Shown: one piece after another, positions 1 through 7,304 of the stretch
Numbering within the stretch: the stretch's first letter is position 1
Layout of the letters: each line of letters opens with the position of its first letter
Origin: UBA1268 sp965662195
GTDB lineage: Bacteria; Planctomycetota; Planctomycetia; Pirellulales; UBA1268
NCBI GenBank assembly: GCA_965662195.1
Contig: CBFIHA010000091.1
Span: forward strand, 1-15,438
Reading direction: 5' to 3'
Length of the DNA stretch: 15,438 nucleotides
Position numbers and translations under genes: made by a program
Notes under the pieces: model-generated
What the model saw: the letters and a program-made list of their open reading frames with translations, nothing else
Databases searched by the model: none
What the model was told of the DNA's origin: nothing

Positions 1-3000
1 TGGCCGTGGCGGCTGTCATGTTGATCGCCGACTCACCAGCCGCAGCCGAGGTCGCCCCAAGGAACGAGGCCCGGTCGGCGTCATCGACTGTGAAGCCACC
101 GAGGGAGACCCGACTGCTTCCGCTGACGCCGGCTAGGGTGGCAATCGTGTCGGACACCTGATCGACCGTCTCGATGAAGGTGGCGGCTTTTTCAAAGTCA
201 TCGCCAAAGATCCGCATCGCATCGAGCACCGTCACCGACCCACCGCCCGCCAGCTTCGAGATGTCGGAGAGCACCGGGATCTCACTGGTCAGCAGGTCGA
301 GCACTGGACGCAGCGGCTCGAGCATGGTGTCAACCTGACCAAAAATCTCACCCACCGGTCCGGAGAGCAGGCCGCCGAGGTCGATGTAGGTGTCGGTGAT
401 CTCAAAGAAGAACTTGTCGGCCGTGTTGGTGGTGAGGTTTTCAAAGCTCACAGCACTGCCACCGGCCTCAGCCTCTTCGTTGAAGCCCATCGCCAGCGAA
501 ACGCCGAGGCCGGGCCCGTTGTTGAACAGCGACGCGGTCAGGTTGGCCCCCACCTCCGCCCGAACCGAGCCGCCGATGTTGATGTTGGTGAACAGGTCGG
601 GCAGCTGGGTCAGGCCGTAGCTCTGGTTGCCGAAATCGACGGTGAGGTTCGCTTCCAGCTCATCGGCCGCCGTGGCGTCTTCAAAGGCGAATGAGAGCGG
701 TCCCAGCCGCATGCTCAGGTCGGCCGGCAGGGCCAGGCTCAAGCCGGCGGTGAATTCGGTGTCTTCGTCGGTCTCGATGAAGAAGCCACGCGTGAGGCTC
801 GCCCCCAGGCCGATGTTGAGCGTCAGCGAGGTCGAGAGGTTGATGGCAGCGTCGCCCTCCACCGCCAGGCCGAGACTGTCGATGCCGAAGTCGAGATCGG
901 CCGAGGCGAGGGTGGTGGTGGTGGTCGAGGCCAGCGTCAGGTCGACCACGAACTCGGCATCGGCGGTCAGCAGCGTTTCAAACGAGGTGGTCAGCTGCGT
1001 GGCGTTGAGCGCCAGGCCGTCGAGAGCAAACGAGAAGTCGGCACTCAGCCCGCCGGTCCAGTTGCCGAACTCCGCCGACAAGGCGGCATTGAGTTCCCCC
1101 GGCGTATCGAGATTGGCAGCCCCGCTGAGGAAGGTATCGAGCTGGCCAATGAAGCTGCCGTCGGAGACATCGATGCCGCCGATCAGCGGCAGGTCAGCGG
1201 TCAGGTCGCTCGCCAGGGCAGTCCGCAGGAAGCCGACGAACTGGGCCGCCCCGTCGATCCAGCCGTTGAAGCTGAACAGAGCGGAGGGATCGAGCAGGAT
1301 GTCGGTGATGTTGGAATAGCCCGAGCCGGTGCCGTCATAGGTGAGGTCGAGGCCGAAGGCCGGATCGGCGGCCAAGTTCAGCGACGCATCAAGACCGAGC
1401 GCACCGAGATAGCCGTCTACTCCCAGCGGCAACCCGTCGACATAGATCGGCAGGTTGGCATCAAAGATCGCCGTGGCGTCGAGTTCCCCCGCCGCATTGA
1501 GGCTGAGGCTGGCCGGATTGCCCAGCCCGTCGCTGAGCGTGATGGTCGCCTTGGACCGGCCCTCAGCCGGGTCGCCCCCCAGCGACAGCCCGACCAGGCC
1601 GCCGAGGCTCGCCCCCAGGATCAGCCCGCCGCCATCATCGAGTTCAGCAGCCAGGTCGATCGACGAGTTGGTCGTATCGACCGAAATCCAGTTGGCCGCC
1701 GCCGAGTCGAGCGACAGATTGACCAGCAGCCGGCCGGCAATCGATCCGCTGACGTTCAGCGAGAGATTGCCCTCGCTGGTGATGTCGAGGGCCAGCCCGT
1801 CGGCAACATCGAGGGCACTGAGGTCAACGGCATAGCCGGCATCGACCAGGGTGACATTCAGATCAAGAGCGAGCTGCTTGTTGCCCGACAGGTCGGCCGT
1901 CAGCGACGGCGTCAGGCTGATGTTCATGCCGTCGGGAATGCTGATGCCCTCGGGCAGCCAGCCTCCCTCGATCTCGGGCAGGAACAGCCGGCCAAACTCA
2001 AACGCCAGACTGTCGAGGCCGCCAAAGTCGAGACCCGGAAACTCGAGCGAACCGGGCGTCAGACCACCCAGCCAGCTCAGGTCGAGCCCGGCATCGAACG
2101 AGCCGGGATCAGATTCCCAGTTGAACTGAGGCAGAGACAGCAGCCTGCCAAAGGCGAGGCAGAAGTTTTGGCCGTCGCCCCCCAGACCCGGAAAGTCGGG
2201 CAGCACGAGGTCGAAGGTCAGCAGGGCGTCGGAGAACCAGGCCCGCAGCCGGCCGAGGAAGTCGAGGTCATAGCTGGCATCCCCCGGCGTCCAGCCGCCC
2301 CACTCCACGATCAGATCATCGAGGCTCCAGGAGAGCCCCTGCAGCCGGCCGAAATCGGGCAGCCCGGCCAGCTCCGGCAGGGCGAGCTCAAACTGCGTCA
2401 GCCAGTCGCCGCCGAGGTCACCGAAGCTGAACTCGGGCCAGCTGATTGCCCCGGAGGTCGGGTCGTAGCCGGTCGGCCGCCCCAGCAGGTCGCCGAGGTC
2501 AAACTCAGGCAGGTTGGCAAAGATGTCGACAAAGCCAAAGATGTCGCCCAGCGAGACGTCGATCCAAGGAATTTCAAAATCCCAGAGCCCGGAGCCTTCG
2601 AGATAGCCGACAAAGAAGTCGAGCAGGGCCGGCAGATCATCCAGTGAAAAGTCGCCCAGCCCGGCCAGTACCGCACTGAGTTTTTCACTTGGCTCGATCG
2701 TGAACGACCAACCCTCGGCCCCGACGTCGGCGTCGAGCTGCAGGTAGGGCACCAGCGTGGTCTCAGGCACCGTGATGGCCGGGCTCAGACTGGCGTTGCC
2801 GCAGTAGTCGAGGTAATCGGCGGCAAAGTCGATGTCGAGGGCCGTCTCGAGTTCAGCGGGGGTGACCCGCAGCTGGAAGATGCCGTCGAGGCTGGGAGAG
2901 TCGACGCTGTAGTTCATCAGGCTGGTGACGCCGGTGTTCCCGGCATCGAGCCCGGCGTCCATCTCAGCAAGATAGATGCGGCCGTCGTCAGCCGCGGCCG

Positions 3001-5131
3001 TGCCGGGATCGATCAGGCTGAGGTTGACGCCCGCCCCCCCTTCCACCGCCCCGCAGTAGATCGAGAGCGACAGCGGCCCGAGGGCCGCCCCTCCCTCCAG
3101 GCCGCCTTCGACCGCGAGGCTGAGGGAACTGATTTCCCCTTCTTTCACATAGAGCCGATCCCGCAAAGAAAAACCTTCGAGGGTCGAACCCTCCAGCGTG
3201 CTGTCGGTCGTCGGGGCGACCAGCAGGCCGAGGGCAATCGGGGCCAGCGAAGTCTGGACAACCGGCGTATTGCCGATCGTCACGTTCACACTGGGCCCGG
3301 CGATGCTGAAGGTGGCGGCCGCCGAGGCCGGTGTGGTGTGATCGGTGGCCACCAGGGCACTGGCGTTGACCGCCAGGGTGAGATTGCCGCTGGCCTGCGG
3401 GTCGGTGTTGACCAGGTTCAACAGGTCCTGCACGGTCGCCGTGCCGTTGGCCAGGTCGAGCGTGTCGAGATCGGCCCCGACCACCGTGCCGTCCCGGAGG
3501 GTGAACGTCAGGTCATCGCCGTCAATCAGCATGCCCTCGGTCAGCCCGAAGCCGCCGTTGATCTCGGTCAGCAACGTGGTGCCATTGACCGGATTGACGT
3601 TGGCCGACGAGGTGATCGCGACGCCGGCGGTCAGCGACAGGTTGCCGGTCATCGTTACGTTCAGCTCACCGTTGGCGGCGACCGACAGCGGCAGGCCGTC
3701 GGGAATCAGCTCGCCAGAGTCGAAGCCGGCTGTTTCCGTAAAGCTGAAGGCCAACGGCAGCGTCCATTCGACAGCCTCAGCAGCTGGGCTCCAGGTCAGC
3801 TCAAGTGAACTTGAGAAAGTGCTCACGAAGAAGTCGTCGAGTTCCTGCAGGGTGTCAAAAGTCCACTCACCCTCAGGGGTTTTCAGGCCGCCAAAGAGGC
3901 CATCGAAGTCCAACTCGAGGGCATCGCCAAAGAGGTCGGCGACGTCGAGGCCGACCAGCGGCAGCTCAAACCCGGTGCCAAGATCGGGAATCCAAAGGCC
4001 GAGGTCGTCAAGCAGCGACCCGACGTCGTTGATCGAGAAGTCCCCAAGATCGCTGAAGTCAAACGGGCTGCCACCGATATCAAGCGTCGGCAGCGTCATG
4101 TTGAGCTGACCGGCGTCGAGCAGGTCGCCTGAGCCGATCGAGATATTCAGCCCCGTGCCCGACTCGGTGAACCCGCCGATGTCGAGGTCGAACGGGATGG
4201 TCACATCAAAGTCGGTCGAGACATCGGCCTGGCTGAAGATGTCGCCCAGGGCACCGACGTCAAGGCTGCCCAGCGACAGGCAGCCGTTGGCGTCCTCCTG
4301 CAGATCGACATTTACTCCGAGGTCGATTGCCACGCTGATGTTTGCCCCGGCAGCATCTCCCAGCCGGATCGGTCCGAAGCGGGCATCGATGCCGGTGAGG
4401 GCGGTACCACCGCTGGCCGTGGCCGAGGCCCCCACCGCGATCGTGTCGCTCTTGATGCAGATCATCTCGTTGGCGGTCAGGCCTGCCGCCAGCGTCACGC
4501 CGATGGCAAAGTTGGCCGCCAGGGTCGTATCGAGATCGAGCTCAACCGCCCCGAGGGCCAGGCCCTGCTCACGAAGAATGCCCTGGGCTCCGTCGATGCC
4601 GGCCTGGCCGAGGTCAAGTTCGTAGTCCACCAGTGTCTCTGAGCCGGTGACCGAGAGGGCGAACCAGACAACGGTGTCACCGGCGGCGTTGGTCTCGGTG
4701 GTGGTGTCGATGGTCACCCCGGCGAGGAAATCGTCGGCCGCCACGGCATCACTGATGGCCGATTCGATCTGGGATACCGTCAGCGACCCGGAGAGGTCGA
4801 TCGCCAGCGGATCGGTCAGGCCGGTCCGCAGTTCAGTGCCGACCGAGATCAGCGTGCCGAGCGGCTGGCCAAGGCCAGCCGCTGACGAGGCGAGCAGATC
4901 GGCTGCCTGGGCCTCGGTGAGCCGCTGGGCAAGCGAACTAAAGCCCGCGGAGAGGGCTGCCACCTGAGTGCCAGACAACGCCAGTGTCGGGTCGGCCGGG
5001 GAGCCACTGAGCACAAGCCGTCGCTCAAGCGATTCGAAGGCCGGAGCCTGCCGGCGGCGGCGTTGCTGCCTGGCCAGGCGTTCCCGGCGAGTCTTCTGAT
5101 GAGCACGACGCAGACGAGGCGAACGACGCAT
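1..5131 (-). CDS. Giant acidic LEPR-XLL-type exported surface protein, partial (C-terminus off the left edge)
   Basis: Reading the minus strand from the ATG at 5131, the frame stays open to base 2, giving at least 1710 residues with no stop. The first 30 residues are very rich in Arg and Lys, and residues 32-43 read FESLERRLVLSG, a variant of the LEPR-XLL motif found at the N-terminus of giant planctomycete exported proteins (here Arg replaces the usual Pro). After that the chain changes sharply. It is rich in Asp, Gly, Leu, Ser and Thr, with only about nine lysines and few cysteines in some 1650 residues. Aromatic, acidic blocks (about residues 355-414, 828-881 and 1025-1061) alternate with beta-rich Asn/Thr/Ser stretches. 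About 521-598 there is a segment of the form 'DGDDLTFTLRDGT...DLLNLVN' that resembles flagellin/hook IN-type motifs. The start is supported by GTGAGG eight bases upstream. A surface-layer, adhesive or calcium-binding role is inference; the export motif is well supported. Confidence 0.85.
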   Translation of the reverse strand, partial: MRRSPRLRRAHQKTRRERLARQQRRRRQAPAFESLERRLVLSGSPADPTLALSGTQVAALSAGFSSLAQRLTEAQAADLLASSAAGLGQPLGTLISVGTELRTGLTDPLAIDLSGSLTVSQIESAISDAVAADDFLAGVTIDTTTETNAAGDTVVWFALSVTGSETLVDYELDLGQAGIDGAQGILREQGLALGAVELDLDTTLAANFAIGVTLAAGLTANEMICIKSDTIAVGASATASGGTALTGIDARFGPIRLGDAAGANISVAIDLGVNVDLQEDANGCLSLGSLDVGALGDIFSQADVSTDFDVTIPFDLDIGGFTESGTGLNISIGSGDLLDAGQLNMTLPTLDIGGSPFDFSDLGDFSINDVGSLLDDLGLWIPDLGTGFELPLVGLDVADLFGDALELDFDGLFGGLKTPEGEWTFDTLQELDDFFVSTFSSSLELTWSPAAEAVEWTLPLAFSFTETAGFDSGELIPDGLPLSVAANGELNVTMTGNLSLTAGVAITSSANVNPVNGTTLLTEINGGFGLTEGMLIDGDDLTFTLRDGTVVGADLDTLDLANGTATVQDLLNLVNTDPQASGNLTLAVNASALVATDHTTPASAAATFSIAGPSVNVTIGNTPVVQTSLAPIALGLLVAPTTDSTLEGSTLEGFSLRDRLYVKEGEISSLSLAVEGGLEGGAALGPLSLSIYCGAVEGGAGVNLSLIDPGTAAADDGRIYLAEMDAGLDAGNTGVTSLMNYSVDSPSLDGIFQLRVTPAELETALDIDFAADYLDYCGNASLSPAITVPETTLVPYLQLDADVGAEGWSFTIEPSEKLSAVLAGLGDFSLDDLPALLDFFVGYLEGSGLWDFEIPWIDVSLGDIFGFVDIFANLPEFDLGDLLGRPTGYDPTSGAISWPEFSFGDLGGDWLTQFELALPELAGLPDFGRLQGLSWSLDDLIVEWGGWTPGDASYDLDFLGRLRAWFSDALLTFDLVLPDFPGLGGDGQNFCLAFGRLLSLPQFNWESDPGSFDAGLDLSWLGGLTPGSLEFPGLDFGGLDSLAFEFGRLFLPEIEGGWLPEGISIPDGMNISLTPSLTADLSGNKQLALDLNVTLVDAGYAVDLSALDVADGLALDITSEGNLSLNVSGSIAGRLLVNLSLDSAAANWISVDTTNSSIDLAAELDDGGGLILGASLGGLVGLSLGGDPAEGRSKATITLSDGLGNPASLSLNAAGELDATAIFDANLPIYVDGLPLGVDGYLGALGLDASLNLAADPAFGLDLTYDGTGSGYSNITDILLDPSALFSFNGWIDGAAQFVGFLRTALASDLTADLPLIGGIDVSDGSFIGQLDTFLSGAANLDTPGELNAALSAEFGNWTGGLSADFSFALDGLALNATQLTTSFETLLTADAEFVVDLTLASTTTTTLASADLDFGIDSLGLAVEGDAAINLSTSLTLNIGLGASLTRGFFIETDEDTEFTAGLSLALPADLSMRLGPLSFAFEDATAADELEANLTVDFGNQSYGLTQLPDLFTNINIGGSVRAEVGANLTASLFNNGPGLGVSLAMGFNEEAEAGGSAVSFENLTTNTADKFFFEITDTYIDLGGLLSGPVGEIFGQVDTMLEPLRPVLDLLTSEIPVLSDISKLAGGGSVTVLDAMRIFGDDFEKAATFIETVDQVSDTIATLAGVSGSSRVSLGGFTVDDADRASFLGATSAAAGESAINMTAATA

Positions 5132-5139
5132 GAAAATGG

Positions 5140-5145
5140 CCTCAC
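5140..5145 (-). promoter_or_regulatory. Ribosome binding site of the giant surface protein
   Basis: On the minus strand this reads GTGAGG, eight bases before the ATG at 5131. It favours this start over an out-of-frame ATG at 5145, and the resulting protein begins with the basic, LEPR-type N-terminus. Confidence 0.6.
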
Positions 5146-5195
5146 GAGCTAAGCTGAATGGAACGGGACCTCCCACACATGGACCTGGGGTCTAA

Positions 5196-5224
5196 ACTTA
5201 AACCTTTTTGCTTCGAGCCGGCAA
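5196..5224 (-). promoter_or_regulatory. Candidate sigma70-like promoter for the giant surface protein
   Basis: On the minus strand TTGCCG (5219-5224) and TTAAGT (5196-5201) are separated by 17 bases, inside the only AT-rich patch of the 125-base gap between two divergent genes. The -10 match is weak, and planctomycete promoters are poorly known, so this is a position-based guess. It would give a leader of about 58 bases. Confidence 0.25.
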
Positions 5225-5256
5225 CGGAAAAACATGTGGAAATAGCGAGAATAGGC

Positions 5257-6165
5257 GTGACTCGGAAGCGATTCCGTCACCGCATACCAGGCACCCGTGG
5301 GGGGTGGCTTTGCATTCGGGCCTTCCTGGTGATGGGTGCCGCCATCGGCATCGTCAGCCTCGCCGCTGCACCGACACAGGCGGCAGAGTCCGGCCTGCGC
5401 CGGACAACACTCGTTCCGCTGAATGGCTGGACCACCAGCCGGCGGCTGGCCACGCCCCATGCCACGCAGGCGGCCGTGGCTGATGCCGACCATCTTTATG
5501 CCATCTCGAGCACCGTCGTCGCCAGCTTCGATCGCCGTACCGGACGCCTGCTCGATACCGCATCCAGCCCGACGGCCCAGCACCTCAACAGCGGCTTCTT
5601 TCACGACGGCAGGATGTACCTCGCCCATTCCAATTACCCCGCCACGCCTCACGCATCTGACATTCGGGTGTACAGTCCGGGGCAGGACAGCCTGCAGCTG
5701 TATCACACCTTTCCAGAGCCACCGGGCAGCCTCGTCTGGTGCATCCGCCGGCAGGGCAACTGGTGGTGCTGCTTTGCCCACTATGGTGATGACAATCGGC
5801 AGACCTGCCTGGTTGAATATGCCGACGGCGGCCTCGACCGCGAACTGCGGCGGTTCTCCTTCCCGGCTGAGGTGATCGCCGACTTCGACGGGATGAGCGC
5901 CTCCGGCGGGATCTGGGAAGGCGACACGCTGCTGGCCAGCCACCACCACTTTCCGGTGCTCTACCGGCTGCGGCTGCCCGGGCCGGCTGACCCGCCCGAC
6001 AGACTTGTCCTGGTCGAGACGCTGCACTGCCCTTTCCCAGGTCAGGGTTTTGCGATCGATCCGGACCGGCCAGCAGCCGCCGGGCAGCCGCCGGGCCTGA
6101 TCGGGATCGACCGACCAGGCCGGGCGGTCGTCCTGGCCGAGCCGGACGGCTGCCGCGAGCCCTGA
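5257..6165 (+). CDS. Secreted protein, probable beta-propeller-like fold, unknown function
   Basis: About 302 residues if translation begins at the GTG at 5257. I prefer this start to the ATG at 5158 because it yields a standard signal peptide: a basic start (MTRKRFRHR), a hydrophobic core around residues 19-38, and a likely cut after PTQA at residue 42. The upstream sequence has no strong Shine-Dalgarno (a GCGAGA-like stretch only). The mature part has short repeated blocks with aromatic and Asp/Gly turns: 'DADHLYAISSTVVASFDRRTGRL', then 'FFHDGRMYLAHSNYP', then 'GIWEGDTLLASHHH'. This is the usual look of propeller blades. A Trp/Cys cluster (VWC...NWWCC, about residues 160-172) is unusual and could form disulfides outside the cell. 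I do not recognise the family and see no catalytic motif. The gene is divergent from the giant surface protein gene, so both products are exported, but a shared job is only a guess. Confidence 0.75.
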   Translation: MTRKRFRHRIPGTRGGWLCIRAFLVMGAAIGIVSLAAAPTQAAESGLRRTTLVPLNGWTTSRRLATPHATQAAVADADHLYAISSTVVASFDRRTGRLLDTASSPTAQHLNSGFFHDGRMYLAHSNYPATPHASDIRVYSPGQDSLQLYHTFPEPPGSLVWCIRRQGNWWCCFAHYGDDNRQTCLVEYADGGLDRELRRFSFPAEVIADFDGMSASGGIWEGDTLLASHHHFPVLYRLRLPGPADPPDRLVLVETLHCPFPGQGFAIDPDRPAAAGQPPGLIGIDRPGRAVVLAEPDGCREP

Positions 6166-6483
6166 AAAGCGGTTACTGATACCAACAGTCCGGAAAATTC
6201 GGCGAGGTAGCCGGGCAATTCGCTGCGGCCACTGCCGGTCAGCCCGGACCGGTGGCCCGAAGGCTTCAACTGCTTTGAGACCAGTAAAAATGGATGAAGA
6301 CGCCTCCCCCGGCTCCAGTCGCTGCCACCGGCTGCCCCCCTGCCCACCCCAGATGGTTCCCTCGCTCGTTCAATCTGAACATGCGAGGCGTATTGTTCGT
6401 AACAACCAGAGGGACGTCGCCGTGCGGCCGACGCCGACGACCGAAACCGAAGCGGTAACGAGGATGGCCAGCGGAGGGATCGG
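6166..6483. other. Non-coding stretch of about 318 bases
   Basis: No convincing gene on either strand; short open frames here lack ribosome sites and recognisable content. It holds one hairpin near the end of the upstream gene (6232-6255) and a short inverted repeat TTGTT-CGT-AACAA (6393-6405). The promoter of the small gene that begins at 6484 or 6487 must lie here, but I cannot place it. Confidence 0.5.
6232..6255 (+). terminator. Possible hairpin after the secreted propeller-like gene
   Basis: CCGGTC (6235-6240) pairs perfectly with GACCGG (6247-6252) around a six-base loop, and the stem can be lengthened to nine pairs with two G-U pairs. It lies 67 bases past the stop. No T-run follows, so a classical intrinsic terminator is not shown. 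Confidence 0.3.
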
Positions 6484-6804
6484 ATGATGACACGCGATGA
6501 ATTGCTCACGCTCTGCGATCGCTACGTGCAGGGCGGCCAAGGCGGTGGAGTCGGGGAAGAAGTTAATAGACTTCCCGATCCGGCTGAGACAATCGTCCAC
6601 TGCTTCCGCGATGCTGAAATCTCAGCGGCGGAAATGCAGTCACTGCTGGCATATGTCTGCCAGCACAAGGACGACGACGGTAGCTGGCATGATGCTGACC
6701 GGTTCTGGGAGGATGACGACGCGATTGGCCGGCTTGAGAACCCGGGCGAGTGCATCGCCTGGGAGACCGACGACGAGCCCATCGGCATGCGGCGGCCGCG
6801 GTAA
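6484..6804 (+). CDS. Small acidic hypothetical protein
   Basis: About 105-106 residues, not recognised. GGAGGG at 6473-6478 lies five bases before the ATG at 6484 and eight before the ATG at 6487; the second spacing is the more usual, so the true start may be one codon later. The protein has a likely helical N-terminal part (TRDELLTLCDRYV), a Gly-rich link, then a helical stretch 'AEISAAEMQSLLAYVCQH' and a very acidic Trp-containing tail with DDD and EDDD runs. No signal peptide or membrane span. The gene converges on the minus-strand gene at 6850-7101 with a hairpin between. A real gene is supported by the ribosome site and the compositional contrast with its antisense frames, but there is no family evidence. 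Confidence 0.6.
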   Translation: MMTRDELLTLCDRYVQGGQGGGVGEEVNRLPDPAETIVHCFRDAEISAAEMQSLLAYVCQHKDDDGSWHDADRFWEDDDAIGRLENPGECIAWETDDEPIGMRRPR

Positions 6805-6811
6805 GAGCAAG

Positions 6812-6850
6812 GCGGAAACACGGGCGTCATGCCCGTGTCTCACGTTCCGC
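6812..6850. terminator. Bidirectional hairpin between convergent genes
   Basis: ACACGGGC (6818-6825) and GCCCGTGT (6831-6838) form a perfect eight-pair stem with a five-base loop. An outer stem, GCGGAA (6812-6817) with TTCCGC (6845-6850), can form across a six-base bulge. It starts 8 bases after the stop at 6804 and overlaps the stop codon of the convergent gene at 6850. Position and symmetry suit a shared terminator, although no long T-run follows on either strand. Confidence 0.6.
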
Positions 6851-7101
6851 TAGAAACACTCGTTCCGCACTTCCTGCTTGATCAGCTCTTTGAGCCGCTG
6901 GATCGCCTGCTGCTCCACCGCCTTGGAGTCGATCCAGAACTGGCGGAGTTCATCCCGCCATTCGGCGTTGGCGATGTACTGGTCGTACCGCCAGAGGCTG
7001 TCGAGCCGACGGCTCAGCTCGTGGATCAGGTCGTGGTCGTGGTCGGAACAGCCCGCAGTTTCACCTACGTGCTCCAGTTCTCGCTCTGCTGCCAGGGTCA
7101 T
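6850..7101 (-). CDS. Small conserved helical protein (83 residues), unknown function
   Basis: Starts at the ATG at 7101, not at the upstream ATG at 7272. GGAG (minus strand, 7110-7113) sits eight bases before it, and the extra 57 residues of the longer frame are low-complexity Ala/Arg/Pro. The protein is charged and almost wholly helical: an HDHD motif at residues 21-24, then 'LIHELSRRLDSLWRYDQYI', then 'ELRQFWIDSK' and a lysine-bearing helix ending NECF. No signal peptide or membrane span. It resembles a type of small protein seen across planctomycetes and other bacteria; that recollection carries no function. The pattern of evenly spaced Leu, Trp and Tyr suggests a helical bundle or a dimer. 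HDHD plus Cys18 could bind a metal, but this is a guess. Confidence 0.75.
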   Translation of the reverse strand: MTLAAERELEHVGETAGCSDHDHDLIHELSRRLDSLWRYDQYIANAEWRDELRQFWIDSKAVEQQAIQRLKELIKQEVRNECF

Positions 7102-7109
7102 GAGAATTG

Positions 7110-7113
7110 CTCC
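7110..7113 (-). promoter_or_regulatory. Ribosome binding site that sets the start of the 83-residue gene
   Basis: On the minus strand GGAG stands eight bases before the ATG at 7101. It decides the short start over the longer open frame from 7272. Confidence 0.6.
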
Positions 7114-7304
7114 AGGAAGGGCTGCCGGCAGACGCCGGCCAATGGTCAACAACGCTCCGGCCCTGGAGGCACCGGCCGCTGCTTGCGGCACGTCGGGCAA
7201 CCATAGCGCTGCCGGCCCACGGGCGGCCAGCCGCGACAAACGAGGGCTGAAACCAACCCCGGTCGCGGCCATCGGCCAGCTGGACAGTTCGACGGAATCG
7301 CGGC

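Noticed and set aside
627..1319. Plus-strand open frame of 230 codons inside the left region
   Set aside because: It is antisense to the giant minus-strand gene, rich in Ser/Arg/Pro, with no ribosome site or recognisable content. The same holds for 3345-4109 and the other plus-strand frames between 390 and 4967.
5149..6027. Minus-strand open frame of 292 codons opposite the secreted propeller-like gene
   Set aside because: The plus strand has a signal peptide and blade-like repeats, while this frame has neither and no family signature. It is a GC-driven shadow.
6393..6405. Inverted repeat TTGTT-CGT-AACAA as an operator
   Set aside because: Too short to separate from chance, with no matching second copy seen and no nearby regulator.
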